Position numbers and translations under genes: made by a program | Shown: positions 11,944-24,868 of the stretch, piece after piece | How positions within the stretch are numbered: the stretch's first letter is position 1 | How the letters are laid out: the number at the start of each line of letters is the position of its first letter | The notes under the pieces: generated by a model | Databases searched by the model: none | What the model was told of the DNA's origin: nothing | What the model saw: the letters and a program-made list of their open reading frames with translations, nothing else | Assembly: GCA_038380435.1 (NCBI GenBank) | Contig: JAWZYU010000013.1 | Location: 63,940,446-64,004,445, forward strand | DNA: 64,000 nt | Direction of reading: 5' to 3' | Origin: Ryuthela nishihirai | Taxonomy: Eukaryota; Arthropoda; Arachnida; Araneae; Heptathelidae

Positions 11944-12346
11944 TGAGTTGTTTTACCTCTGAGTGGCACTTTTTTGCACACCATGGGCTAAATCGCCAGG
12001 TCACATGGATCCCGAAGGCTCAGAAAAGGTTGGGGAAGGGAACCCACTGGAACAGTTGTTGAGAGACAGATGGTTGTTGACAGATGGAAGTTGAGAGACT
12101 TCCATCAAGGCCATCCAGCGTGTTCTTTAATGTTCACAGGGTATGGCTCTCCTGCACACAGAGCCATGGCTTAATGTTCCGTCTGATGGACGGCAGCCTT
12201 CCCAAGCCCATCGGTGTCCTCTACTGACAGTGAACAGCGTGGGGAATTTTGCGAAGATAAATCTCAATGTTGACCGAGCTGGGACTCGAAGCTGGGAACT
12301 ACAAATTACAAGCCTGGTGCGCTACGAACTGAGCCACCCCTGCCCC
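11944..12346 (-). mobile_element. SINE-A (tRNA-derived), full-length, with target duplication
   Basis: On the minus strand it has a tRNA-like head (GGTGGCTCAGT A box region, GTTCCAGCTTCGAGTCCC B box region), a conserved body and a tail of AACC-type bases. It is flanked by 13-bp duplications tggatacagaagt (11931-11943 and 12347-12359), so it inserted into Rep-L. An internal part near 12055-12110 is locally duplicated compared with other copies. Confidence 0.9.
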
Positions 12347-13436
12347 TGGATACAGAAGTAAAATAACCTTCCTTGCTACGGAAATCAGCCATGTCGTGGG
12401 AGCGCAATTTCAGAAAGGCTTCCCCTTCGTTAAACTCACTGTGAATGTTTCACCCCACACACCTCTAGAAGTATATATAGTTTTTTTAAATTATGAGTTT
12501 TTATGTTTATATTGAAAGATTTTAAAGACAACCCCCCCCCCCCCCAACTCTCTCAGTACCTTGGCTGTGCCACATAGACAATGTAACACTTCTTTTTTGC
12601 TTTGGTGCACAAACTTTTCTGCACGTAGCCAAGATCGCCAAACTTCAATACACAATTAAAAAAATTTCTAATGTGTAGTAAAAAAAAGCAGCCAAGAATT
12701 TTTTTTCTATTTCATAGCCAGTTCAGAAAATCCCGTGAATGTGAGAAGTTCAAGTCACTTTGCATACACTGGTCGTGTTTAAAATATATGATACTGAAAG
12801 AATCATTAAAAGAAATAAAAATCATATTTTAGGTTGAATATTATATTATTTGGGAGGAAATTTCCTTTCGATAAATATATAATTTAACTTTTTATTCATC
12901 AGGTTTTCCAAAATGAAGCCTTAATTATATAGTGCAATCTTTTTTTCACCATATCACATTGAAAAAGGCACATTAAAATCAATATGCTTGCAAATTTGTT
13001 TATATTATTTATTTTCATAAAACTTGTAATTAAATTCTGTTTAATTTGGTATATAACATGACCTCTTTCCACTGATTGGTTATTTAAAAAAAAATTCTAA
13101 AGTTGACTTGTTTATGTGACACAACACAATTGGCTAAAAGCCTGAAATTTTCTCAAAGTATAGTACCGAGAAAAAAATTGCAAAATGAGAGAAATATTTA
13201 CTTAAAACCAAAAAAATTTTTTTTTTGTTATTCAGAAATATGTAGTCATTCTATTCATGTACATTGTAATCATTTCTATTAGTTTTTTTTAAATAAATTT
13301 TTATTTGTGGTGCCAGATGCATTTTTTTACTACGAGTCTAAAATAGTCTTTAAAATAAAACATATCGTCTTTTTTTGTTAAATACTTTATTTCCAGAAAA
13401 TCCAGAATTAAATGCTGATTAATTTGGCATACAATA

Positions 13437-13651
13437 CACCTATCCCTCGATTTACACGGTACTCAGTTCACACAATTTTGGCTTTGCACGGTCAAAAACT
13501 GCAACCAGTTTCGATTTACATGGTACTGACTGAGACGTACATAGAAAGGATATCTCAGTCAGTACCGTGTAAATCGAAACTGGTTGCATTTTTTGACCGT
13601 GCAAAGCCAAAATTGTGTGAACTGAGTACCGTGTAAATCGAGGGATAGGTG
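13437..13651. mobile_element. Palindromic MITE, probably Tigger/pogo-like
   Basis: Two near-perfect inverted arms of about 100 bp, starting CACCTATCCCTCGATTTACA, fold back around a centre of about 15 nt. TA flanks both ends (13435-13436 and 13652-13653), as for the Tc1/mariner/pogo superfamily. It inserted within Rep-L, whose sequence resumes cleanly on the right. It carries no coding sequence. Confidence 0.85.
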
Positions 13652-13779
13652 TATGCCATAATTCCTTTCATTAGTTATTTAGCAAAAAAGTTCTTTATTT
13701 TGGCTGAGGATAGGGAGAAAATAGCATGGCCTCTGGATGAAAACCTGTTTTTCAGGCTGGACACTGGAAAGGTTAAGCA

Positions 13780-14603
13780 CACTGTTCATAATCCTGTTTG
13801 CCAATATGCAGCTATGCATACGGGTAACATGGCCAAACCAATCCAGTCTCTCTCTCAACAATATGCTGCTCAAAGAAGTTGATGACTCCTTCTTCTAACC
13901 TCATCATTACTTACAAAGTCAAACCACCTAATGTCAAGATACTGCATAAGCATCTAGAATCAAAGGTAGCTAATTTCTTGTTATCCTGCTTACAAAGAAT
14001 CTATGTTTCATTACTATAACTAACCTTAGAAAGAACCACACTATTATACAACCTAATTTTAGTCTTTAGGTGTATACACCTATTTTTCCACACTCTTCAT
14101 AGATTCTCAAAAGTCCCAGCAGCAATCCCTATTCTTCCATTTATCTCACATCACACATCACCAGAATCTGTTACATAGCTCCCAAGATAATTAAACCGAG
14201 ATATTTGCTCAAGAGTGCAGCCATTCAGCAACTGAAGCACCATCTGCCTGACCAATTTTCATCACTTTAGTTTTTTCATTCTTTATCATCAAATCTACTC
14301 TATTACCAATCTCATCAACAGCCCTAATGAACAAATTCATCTCATCAACATCAGTAGCCAAAAGGGCCAAATCATCTGCATAATATAAATCAGAAATTTT
14401 GAAATCTCTAGACCATTTAAGGCCAAAATCTTTCCCTTGAAAAGAATTTCTAACATAATCAATAACCAAACAAAACAGAAAAGGAGACAAAATGCACCCT
14501 TGTCTACCTCCACTAGCAATGCTAAATCAATCAATGCAAGATGTACCAATTCACACACGACTCAGTGTTATTATAGAGACCTTTCATTACACTAATTAAT
14601 ATC
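13780..14603 (-). mobile_element. RTE copy e/g, 3' half of an interrupted antisense element
   Basis: It covers the RT catalytic region (KISDLYYADDLALLA) through most of the C-terminal coding part, lacking the final 180 bp or so. The homology breaks near 14603 at 'ttcattacactaatta' and resumes at 17532 with 'ccatatgatctaaac', only about a dozen bases further along the element. This part and 17532-19690 are therefore one older copy split by a sense-strand element. Confidence 0.8.
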
Positions 14604-17530
14604 AGGTGGTGGATAATCCTAATCAGAGGCCATCGTAGGTACCTGAACTTCACTTAGCTAGTTGGGCATCATCAATCCTAAACTGGAGTAATGTGTCTCA
14701 GGTAGGCCACATGGCTCTTGAAAAAGTTCACTTGAAAAGGTGGTGCCTGAAGTTCCTCCAGCATTGGTGACTTCAGCCTTTAGTGGCCACCAAACCTATT
14801 CTACTATATGTTAGATATTCGATGTTATACAACATGCCCAAGGCATGAAAATGTTAAAGCTATTTTTGAGATGTTCTTATACCTAAATGTAAAAATTTCT
14901 TCACTGAGTACCCATTTAGCCCCATTCATGGGAAATGGTTAGCGTATCTGACTATTAAACCAGCGGGCACATCCCTGCATATGTGTTTGTTTGTATGTTG
15001 TATGAGAAACCAGGATAATACTGAAGCTCTGAAAGACCCAGTTATAGCTAAAGCTTACCATGATAGATTACTTACGTCATTATGATAGTCATGGTTTGCT
15101 TACTACTGAAGTTGAGGAAGAATGGGGCCGTTTTAAATGAGCTTTTTAGGAAACTAACAATACTCTTTTAGGAAAAAAAGGAGAAGAGAAGGCAGAATTA
15201 TTTGAGTGATAAGGCACTTGAGCTTATTTCAGAAAGCAGGAACTGCAGGAATGTCCTTAATCAGTACCCTACTAGTCCGAATAGAAAGGATTACAGAGAG
15301 CTTAATAAACGTGTAAAGGATCAGTTAGCTGCTGGTAAGAATCTTTGGCTTGATGGCTTGGCTGAGAAAGCTGAGGAAGTAGTTAGGCAGCACAACAGCA
15401 GAGAGCTGTAACAGATAGTTAATGTTTTATGTGGTAGAAAATGGACAGGTATACAGGGATTGAAGGATACACAAGGTAAGGTTATAGAAGGATATATATA
15501 GGGGAGTGTTCTGTCATGGCTAGGTGGGCTGAGCATTTCAGGGATGTTCTAAACAATGTGGTTAGTTCTACTCCCATTGTTTGCAATGATGATAGATGGA
15601 TTGGTGGCTTTAATGTTGGCCCTATAACACAATCTGAAGTTATTTTGGCTATTTCTAAACATAAACTTTATAAATCCCCAGGGGTAGATGAAATTACTAC
15701 AGAAATGCTTAGAGCTGGGAATATTTTGGTTACCACTTGGATGACTGAAATTTTGAATATCCTTTATGATAAAGGCATGGTTCCTAAAGATTTTACCAGA
15801 GCTATTATTATCCCTATTTTCAAAAAAAGGTGATCGCAGTTCTTGTGATAACTATAGGGGTATCAGCCTACTCTCTGTTCCAGGTAAAGTTCTTTCCAGG
15901 ATTGTGCTTAATAGAATTAAGAATCTGGTTGACAGGCAATTGCGTGATGAGCAATGTGGATTCAGAAGTGGTAGGGGATGTGTAGATCAGATATTTTCAC
16001 TTAGGCAGATTCTTGAGAAATGTTTAGAGTTTCAGAAACCTTTGGTTGCTAGCTTTGTTGATTTCAAAAAGGCTTTCTACTCTGTTGATTGTCATAATTT
16101 GTGGTTGATTGTGAGTTCATATGGTATACCAGACAAGTTAGTTAACATAATGAAAGCTCTCTATAATAACACTGAGTCGTGTGTGAGAGTTGGTAAGGCT
16201 TGTAGCAATTGGTTTAACATTACTTCTGGTGTTCGACAAGGGTGCATTTTGTCTCCTTTTCTCTTCGGTTATTGATTATGTTATGCGAAATTCACTTCAA
16301 GGATAAGATTTTGGCCTTAAATGGGCTGGAGATATGAAAATTTCTGATTTAGATTATGCTGATGATTTAGCCCTTTTGGCAAATTATGTTGATGAGATGA
16401 ACTCTTTCATTCGAGCTGTTGATGAGACTGGTAGTAGAATAGGTTTGGTTATAAACAGAGAGAAAACTAAAGTGATGAAAATTGGTCAGGCAGGTTGTGA
16501 TTCAGTTCATCTGAATGGTTGCAGTCTTGAGCAGGTGTCACAGTTTAATTACCTTGGGAGCTATGTAACAGTGAGATACTGGTGATATGCAGCATGAGAT
16601 TAACAGACGAATAGGGATTGCTGCTGGGTTGGGTTGTTTTACCTCTGAGCGGCACTTTTTTGCACACCATGGGCTAAATGGCCAGGTCACAGGGACCCCG
16701 AAGGCTCAGAGAAGGTTGGGGGAGGGGACCCACTGGAACAGCTGTTGGGAGACAGATGGTAGCCTCCCGTCAAGGCCATCCAGCATGTTCTTTAACGTGC
16801 AACAGGCTATGGCTCTCCCGCACACGGGGCCATGGCTTAACGTCCCATCCGACAGACGGTGGCCTTTCCAAGCCCATCGGTGTCCTCTACTGAGCGACTA
16901 TTTTGCGGAGATAAATCTCAATGCTGACCCAGCTGGGACTCGAACCTGGGAACTACAGATTACGAGCCTGGCGCGCTACCGACTGAGCCACCCCCGCCCC
17001 AATTGCTGCCGGGACTTTTAAGAATCTATGGAGAGTGTGGAGAAATAGGTGTATACACCTAAAGACTAAAATTAGACTGTATAATAGTTTGGTTCTTTCT
17101 ATGGTTAGTTATGGTAGTGAAACTTGGATGCTGTGTAAACATGATAACAGGAAACTAGATGCTTTTGATTCTAGATGCTTACGTAGTATCTTGGGTATTA
17201 GGTGGTTTAACTTTGTAACTAATGATGAGGTTAGGCAAAGAAGTCTGCAACCTCCTTTAATATTGTGCAGAGAGAGACTCCGCTGGTTTGGCCGTGTTGC
17301 CCCGTATGGATAATTATAGATTGGTGAATAGGATTATGAACAGTGTGCTTAGAAGGAGGGGAAGATCTAGGATGCGGTGGGCAGACAATGTCAAACAGGA
17401 CCTGGTTAGAATTGGTGTGCAGTGGCCAGATGCAGCAGATGTAGCTCAGGACAGATATGCTTGGAGAATTAAACTGCACGGTCTGGTTGGATCTCCGTAG
17501 CCCATGGCTGCTTGAGGATGATGATGATGA
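14604..17530 (+). mobile_element. RTE copy f, internally deleted, inserted in copy e/g
   Basis: It starts with 5' leader sequence (14604-14782, the long-leader type of copy c), then about 230 bp unrelated to RTE, then ORF from the 'TEALKDPV' region to the GATGAT tail. RT motifs survive in separate frames: NYRGISLLSVPGKVLSR, ASFVDFKKAFYSVD, SGVRQGCILSPFLF and ISDLDYADDLALLA. Frameshifts near 15410-15515, 15830, 16270 and 16575 and a SINE-A at 16629 inactivate it. The 230-bp spacer contains a weak tRNA-like stretch near 14930 (aaatggttagcgtatctgac). Confidence 0.8.
16629..17001 (-). mobile_element. SINE-A inserted in RTE copy f
   Basis: Full tRNA-like head at the right end (GGTGGCTCAGTCGGTAGCGC on the minus strand), body, and CCCAACCCA-type tail at the left. 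The flanks attgctgctggg (16617-16628) and attgctgccggg (17002-17013) are a 12-bp duplication with one difference. The uninterrupted RTE copies have this 12-mer once. Confidence 0.92.
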
Positions 17531-17531
17531 T

Positions 17532-19690
17532 TCCATATGATCTAAACAATCAACCACAAATTACGTCGATCAACATATCAAAAGCCTTTTTGAAATCTAT
17601 AAAGCTAGCAAACATAGGTTTCTGAAACTCTAAACATTTCTCAAGAACCTGCCTAAGTGAAAATATTTGATCAATACATCCCCTACCCACTTGTTCATTA
17701 AATCCACACTGTTCATCACGCAGTTGTCCATCAATCAAATTCTTAATTCTATTAAGTATAATAATGCAAAGAACTTTACCTGGAACAGAAAGTAAACTAA
17801 TTCCCCTGTAATTATCACATGAACTGCAATCACCTTTTTTTAAAAATTGGAGCAATGATAGCTCTAGTAAAATCCTTAGGAACAACACTTTTTTATCATA
17901 AAAATATTCAAAATTTCAGTCACTCATGTGAATACAAATGTTCCCAGCTCTAAGCATTTCAGTGGTGATTTTGTCCACTCCTGGGTATTTACGCAGTTTT
18001 TAGAGATAGCCAATGTGAATTTGGAATGCGATATAGGGCCATCATTAAAACCAGTAATGCATCTATCCTCATTACAAACAATGGGAGTAGAAATAATCAC
18101 ATTGCTTAGAACATCACTGAAATGCTCAGCCTACCTAGCCACGGCAGAATCCTCACCTTCAACCACCTTACCATTTTTATCCCTCAATCCCTGTGTAACT
18201 GTCCATTCTTTCCACATAAAACGTTAAAAATCTGGTACAACCCCCTACTGTTGTGTTTGCATAGCTGTTTCCTCTGCTTTGTCAGCCAAGCTATGAAGCC
18301 AAAGATTCTTATTAGCTGTTAATTGATCCTTTACATATTCATTAAGCTCGTTGTAATGCCTTCTAATAGGACTAGTAGGGTGTTGATTCATATTAATCCT
18401 GCACGTCCTTCTTTCAGAAATAATTCCATAGCCTTATCACCCAAATAATTTTGTTTCCTCTGTTCGCTTTTACCCAAAAGAGTACTGTTGGTTTCAAGAA
18501 AAGCCTGTTTAAACTGATCCCATTCTTTTTCAACTTCAGCAGTAAGCAAACCACGATTGTCATAATGACTAAGTAGCCTATCATGGTATGCTTTGGCTAT
18601 TGCTGGATATTTCAAACCTTCAGTGTTAAAGGTAATTTTCTTAACCTTAGCACATTTCTTAAGCTTCAGTTGCAAGACACTTTTGACCATGTAATGGCCA
18701 GACCCAATTTCGGCTCCCCTGTATAATCTGGTATTCCTAACTGAACTGGCCCATTTGCTGTTAAATAAAATATAATCTTATCATATTCCTGTGCAACCCA
18801 TCAGGTGAAATTCATGTACATTTATAAATTTCTCAGTGTTTGAAGTATGTGTTAGTTATTCGCAAACCATTAAGTTTACTTACCTATAAAAGACGTTCTC
18901 CATTGCCATTTGGAACTATCAATACCAAAAGGGACCTAAAACTCCTGCCCAAAGATTATAGTCAGTACCAACTTTAGCATTGACGTCACCTAGCACAAGA
19001 GAAATATCTCCTTTCTTCACAGAATTCAAAATATCCTGAAGTTGGCTGTAAAACATATCCTTCTCATTCTCATCATCTGTGGGGGGGATAACATATGACA
19101 TTCAAGGCTTTAATTTTTGTTTTAAATTTTGCCGTAAGAAACCTTTCATTAATGTAGTCATATTCTAGAAGATCATCCCTGGCATGTCTGCTGAGAAGCA
19201 AACCTACAACTTTGAAATGCTTTCCATCCTCCCTCCATGAAAAGAGAAATTTAAAGTTATTTAAGTATCTAACCTTTATCTATCCATCTGGTCTCTTGCA
19301 AGCCTAGAATATCTAGGTTATAATGCTGGAATTCCTGCGTGAAGACATCAAGAGAATAATCTCTATGTAACATTCTCACGTTTCTGGAGAGAGCAAATGA
19401 TTAGTAGGATTTTTTAAAAGAAACTGGATTTATTGAAAGAGGTAGGGCCAACAATATCAAACAACCCTCTGATCACAGGCATGGGGTAGAAAAGACTGTA
19501 GATGACCAGATCAGTAGGCCACATTGAACTGGCTGTTCCCTTCCAAAAGAGAATATATCTTCTGAAAGGTACTAACGGCCTGCCCCACGAGAAGGTGGGG
19601 TTGGACATTAGATCCTAGATCTGGCCAGTTCTATGCATCATCACTAGAGATTGGTACATAGCTCTCCTTCCAGTTCATGCCTAGCTATCA
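17532..19690 (-). mobile_element. RTE copy e/g, 5' half
   Basis: It continues the antisense element of 13780-14603, from the RT palm (SFIDFKKAFD) back through the linker and a broken endonuclease domain (LVLGDVNAKVGTDYN) to the 5' leader near 19690, including the leader part missing from copy c. Multiple frameshifts and small deletions are present. Its 5' end faces the truncated copy h, head to head. Confidence 0.82.
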
Positions 19691-19704
19691 TTTACAGACA
19701 TCAG

Positions 19705-22448
19705 AATATGATTGATTATATATTGATTAACAGCAAATGAGCTAGCTCTCTATATCAGTTGACTCTATATCACACATAGTTCTGTTAGGAATAACAGGTC
19801 ATATTGGGGAGCTGAAATTGGATCTGACTGTTACTTTGTTAAAAAGTGTCTTGCAACTTAAACTTAAGAAGTGTTGCGGCAAGGCAAAAAAAAATTTACC
19901 TTTAAATCTGAAGCTCTGAAAGACCCAGTTACAGCTAAAGTTTAACATGGTAGGTTACTTTGTTATTATGACAGTCATGGCTTGCTTACTACTGAAGTTG
20001 AGGACGAATGGGACCATTTTAAACAGGCTTTTCTTGAAACTAACAGTACTCTTTTAGATAAAAGGGAGCAGAGGAGACAAAATTATGTGAGTGATAAGGC
20101 ACTTGAGCTTATTTTAGAAATAAAGAATTGCAGGAATGTCCTTAATCAATACCCTACTAGTCCTAATAAAAAGCATTACAAAGAGCTTAATAAACACGTA
20201 AAGAATCAGTTAGAAGTTGATAAGAATCTTTGGTTAAGTGGCTTGGCTGACAAAGCCAAGGAAGCAGTTAGACAGCACAACAGCAGAGAGCTGTACCAGA
20301 TAGTTAATGTTTTGTGTGGTAAAAAGCGGACAGGTATACAGGGATTGAAGGATAAACAAGGTAAGGTTATAGAAGGTGAGGATTCTGTCATGGCTAGGTG
20401 GGCTGAGCATTTCAGTGATGTTCTAAAACAATGTGGTTAGTTCTCCCATTGTTTGCAATGATAATAGATACATTACTGGCTTTAATGTTGGCTCTATAAC
20501 ACAATCTGAAGTTATTTTGGCTGTTTCTAAACTTAAACTTCATAAATCCCCAGGAGTAGATGAAATTACTATGGAAATGCTTAGAGCTGGTAATGTTTCT
20601 GTTACCACTTGGATGACTGAATTTTTTTTATCTTTTATGATAAAGACAAGGTTTCTAAGGATTTTACCAGAGCTACTATTATCCTTATTTTCAAAAAAGG
20701 TGATTGCAGTTCTTGTGATAATTATAGGGGTATCAGCCTACTCTCTGTTCCAGGGAAAGTTCTTTGCATGATTGTGCTTAATGGAATTAAGAATCTGGTT
20801 GACAGGCAATTGCGTGATGAACAATGTGGATTCAGCAGTGGTAGGGGATGTGTAGATCAGATATTTTCACTTAGGCAGATTCTTGAGAAATGTTCAGAGT
20901 TTCAGAAACCAGTGGTTACTAGCTTTGTTGATTTAAAAAAAAGGCTTTTCGACTCTGTTGATTGTCATAATGTGGTTGATTGTGAGATCATACAGCATTC
21001 CAGACAAGTTGGTTAACATAATGAAAGATCTATAACAACACTGAGTCATGTGCGAGAGTTGGTAAGGCTTGTAGAAATTGATTTAGCATTGCTTCTGGTG
21101 TTTGACAAGGGTGCAATTTTGTCTCCTTTTCTCCTTAGTTTGGTTATTGATTTGTTATGCAAAATTCATTGCAAGGGAAAGATTTTGAGCTTAAATGGTC
21201 TAGAAATCTGAAAATTTCTGATTAAGATTATTGTGATGATTTAGCCCTTATGGCAAATGATGTTGATGCGATGAACTCTTTCATTCGAGCTGCTGATGAG
21301 ACTAATAGTAGAGCAGGTTTGGTTAAAAACAGAGACAAAACTAAACTGATGAAAATTGGTCAGGTAGGCTGTAGTTCAGTTAATCTGAATAGTTCCACTC
21401 TTGAGCAGGTGCCTCAGTTTATTATCTTGGGAGTTATGTAACAGATACCGATGATGTGCAGCATGAAATTAGCAGATGAAAAAGGACTGCTGCCAAGACT
21501 TTTAAGAATCTATAGAGTGTGGAGAATTTGGGTTGGGTTGTTTTACCTTTGAGTGGCACTTTTTTCCACACCATGTGCTAAATGGCCAGGTCACAAGGAC
21601 CCTGAAGGCTCAGAGAAGGTTGGGGGAGGAGACCCACTGGAACGCTGTTGGGAGACAGATGGTAACATCCTGTCAAGGCCATCCAGCATGTTCTTTAACG
21701 TGCACAGGGTATGGCTCTCCCACACACAGGCTCATGGCTTAACATCCCATCCAACGGATGGTGGCCTTTCCAAGCCCATCGGTGTCCCTTACTGACTGTG
21801 GGCAGGGCAGGGAGTTTTGTGGAGAGCTCTTTAGTCTCAAAGCTAACCCAGCTGGGACTCGAACCTGGGAACTGTAAATTACGAGCCTGGCACACTACCG
21901 ACTGAGCCACCCCTGGCCAGAGTGTGGAGAAATAGGTGTATATACCTAAAGACTAAAAAGTGTGGAGAAATAGGTGTATATACCTAATGACTAAAATTAC
22001 ACTATATAATAGTTTAGTTCTTTCTAATTAGTTATGATAGTGAGACTTTGCCCCTTTGTAAACAAGATAACAAGAAACTTGATGCTTTTGATTCTAGATG
22101 ATTAGGCATTAGGTGGTTGAACTTTGTAAGCAATGATGAGGTTTGGCAAGAGTCTGCAACCTCCTTTATGTATCATATTGTGCAGAGAGAGACTCCATTT
22201 GGTTGGCTATGTTGACTGTATGAATAATTATAGACTACTGAATAGGGTTATGAAGAGTGCGTCTAAAGGTCTCAGAAAGAGGGGGAGATCTAGGATATGG
22301 TGGATAGATAATGTCAAACAGGACTTTGTTAGAATTGGTGTACAGTGGCCAGTTGCAGCAGATGTAGCTCAAGATAAATATGCTTGGAGAACTAAATTCT
22401 ACCATCTGGTTGGACCTCTGTAGCCCATGGCTGCTTGAGGATGATGAT
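19705..22448 (+). mobile_element. RTE copy h, 5'-truncated and degenerate
   Basis: It starts inside the endonuclease domain ('agaatatgattgatta...', the MIDYILINS codons) and runs to the GATGAT tail. It contains many frameshifts, and the YADD box is lost (Asp-Tyr-Cys-Asp after a stop). It is split by SINE-A at 21527, and a 45-bp part following the SINE (gtgtggagaaataggtgtat) is tandemly repeated. Its 3' end joins Rep-L copy 2 inside that repeat. Confidence 0.85.
21527..21918 (-). mobile_element. SINE-A inserted in RTE copy h
   Basis: Complete element flanked by a perfect 13-bp duplication agagtgtggagaa (21514-21526 and 21919-21931). The tRNA-like head lies at the right on the minus strand, as in the copies at 16629 and 61582. 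Confidence 0.93.
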
Positions 22449-22449
22449 A

Positions 22450-24075
22450 TATGGTGTTGCCAATTTTTTTGTTAACATTTTATAGTGAAGCAACCCCCTG
22501 ATTTAAGCTGAAAAGCTTGATTTGAACTATCATAAAAAATGTCCTGAAAATTAATAAAAAAAACTGCTAATTTTTAAAAATGGAATATTTTGGAAGTAAT
22601 TACAAAGTATGTACCTATTTTACATTCTTCCCTTCCTTAAACCTATTTAATACTCCTATAAGTATTTTTATCATTTATATAATTTATCCTGTATTTTATG
22701 TGTCATTTCCACTCCTCAAATCAAAACTATAACTAAAAACACAAGCCTTCTTAGGCTTCAAGACTGGCTGCAACTAGGTCATAGCTCACTGTAACAGAGG
22801 ACATAGCTGGCTTACACCTGCAAGCCAGTGTTATTAGTGGCTCCATAATAGATTGCTTACAGTGTTGCTTCCATATGAGAGATATACTTCCTTTGTAAAG
22901 TTAGTATTTACCTCTTTATATTTAAACCTTAGCTTTCATTTCGGTTGATTTATTTCTGTAAATTGTGATCTTTCAGTCTGTGGGTCTATCAATCGATTTT
23001 TTGGAGTCGTGCTCTATTAGATGGCCAGCTTAGAACTTGTTGCTATGGATATTTTATTTAACATTGCATCAGATTATATATTAATTTTTCTTCTATTATT
23101 TTTTCGCTTTCCAGTAAAAAAAACCTTGATCTTGCATTGTTTCCTGAAAATGAATGAAGTCTTGGATATGGGAGCAAAAAAGGACTTTCTTGGCATGAAA
23201 ATCAGTCTTCCTGTGGGATTGCAATTTCATTATAGGGTTTTACACCCTACCCCTCTCCACTCACTGAGGATGTTTTGCTGTCCCCCACTGTCAATACTTA
23301 GTTTTAAAAAAAATACAAGTTTTTAAAATTTATATTCAATGGTTTTTAAAATATTTTACCCCCCTTCCAGTAACTTGGGTGTTCCACTCTGATGATATAG
23401 ACTTTTTGCTTTGATGCACTCACTTTTCAGCACTTAGTCAAGATTCCTAAAATTCAACACTCTAAGAAAAAAATGATGTTTAGCAAAAAAAAAAGCAGCC
23501 AAGAAAAAATTCCTCCATTTCATAACAGGGCAGAAAATTCCATTAAAGTGAGCAATCCAAGTCATCTGTTATATTTGTGGCCCATGTTTTAAAATATCCA
23601 ACACTGAAAAGAATCATTAAATAAACATGTTGCAAGTAAATACATTATTGGCAAAAAGCCTGGACTTTTCTCAAAGTATGGTACTGAGAGAAAAAAAAAA
23701 TTACAAAATGGGAGAAATATTTACTTGAAACAAAAAAAAAAATTCTGTCATTCAGAAATAGCTTTTCTATTTATGTGCATAATAATCATTTCTATTAGAT
23801 TTTTTTAAAATAAATTTTTATTTGCATTGCCAGATGCATTTTTTTCTTTTTACTATAACTAAAATAGTCCTATTATGACAAAACTGGTAATCTTTTCCAT
23901 TAAATATTTTATTTTCAGAAAAATCGAGATTTAAATGCTGATTAACATGCCATAATTCCTTCCATTAGTTATTTTGCAAAAAAGTTCTAAAGTTACATTT
24001 TTTTTTGGCTGACCACAGGGAGAAAACAGCTTGGACTCTGGATGTAAACCAATTTTCAGGCTGGACACTGGAATG
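22450..24075 (+). repeat. Rep-L copy 2
   Basis: It begins at the Rep-L 'gttgccaattt' block directly after RTE copy h and ends at 'ttcaggctggacactgga'. It has a single subrepeat (about 22930-23170) against two in copy 1 and three in copy 4. A 300-nt open frame (about 23021-23326) covers the subrepeat but is not conserved in other copies, so I do not treat it as a gene. Confidence 0.75.
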
Positions 24076-24079
24076 TTGG

Positions 24080-24868
24080 TGTAGTATTGGCCATTTATAG
24101 TCATTTTTTTCAGGTAAAGTGTCCACAGCAACCATTTCTTGGGAATTGGAAAAAAAAGTTAACATCCTCTTCCTTCAGCAAATGTCTTGTTGGAGGATTT
24201 GGAGAAGCAGTTCATCTTCTGCAACCTAAACATAGTTGTTGCTCTTTCTGGAAGTTGTATAAATAATAAAACGAAGTCTCATCTCCTGTGACAATGTCTG
24301 TTAATCATTTAGGGCCACTTGTACCTGCTTGGCACAGATCTTTCAGAACTTTAAATGTTTATGAATAATTGTTTCCACACTGCTAATTGATACACTGATA
24401 TCTAAACTTATTACCTGTAGTTTTCCTTAACGAGTTCATAAACAGCAGCAATGGTCCTCTTGTTCACAGACTAATTCTGTCTTCCTGTATGAGGGAGATC
24501 TTTGAAGCTTTTGCAGTCCTCTGAATTTGCACACCCATCCCATAACAGTACCATATGAACAGGCATGCTCCCCATATACTTGTGATAAATTGAAATAAAT
24601 TTTTTTCATGTCATCCCCAAGCTGCATCCTTGTGAAAACATAAAAAAACTTTATCTGTCTTTAGTAGGCTTTAAAGCAACAACACAGATTTTGCAGACAG
24701 AAATTTGCGTGCTGGCAGAGAAGAGAGATATGATGATACATCCTTTGCTTTCAATATGTAATGACAAGTTTAGACAAGCTTTCAAGCAAGTCACAGCTTG
24801 TTAACTTCAGAGGAATGAGTGCAAACCTACAGAGATGTGTCAAGAACTTTTTGAAAGTCCTCCATATC
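24080..24868 (-). mobile_element. mariner-like transposon remnant
   Basis: Minus-strand translation gives the mariner N-terminal helix-turn-helix type sequence (NLSQVYGEHACSYGTVMGWV, KFRG) and, further on, TDIVTGDETSFYYLYNF, matching the first catalytic Asp motif IVTGDET of mariner transposases. Frameshifts and stops separate these. The right end is an aactttttgaaagtcctcc terminus. It lies between two Rep-L copies and probably inserted near their junction. Confidence 0.75.

Larger units (their letters stand above)
10735..13775 (+). repeat. Rep-L copy 1 (long noncoding repeat, interrupted)
   Basis: Rep-L is my working name for a long A+T-rich dispersed repeat with five sizeable copies here. 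Each runs from a block starting near 'agaatctgaa', through 'gccatccgattgccatttc' and a zone of about 210-bp subrepeats (atgctacat...ggctggc...aaaatgaatgaggtcttgga), to a shared 3' end 'ttcaggctggacactgga'. This copy has two subrepeats (about 11490-11705 and 11715-11940). It is interrupted by SINE-A at 11944 and a Tigger-like MITE at 13437. No protein-coding potential is evident, and no TIR or LTR was recognised, so the class is unknown. Confidence 0.75.
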
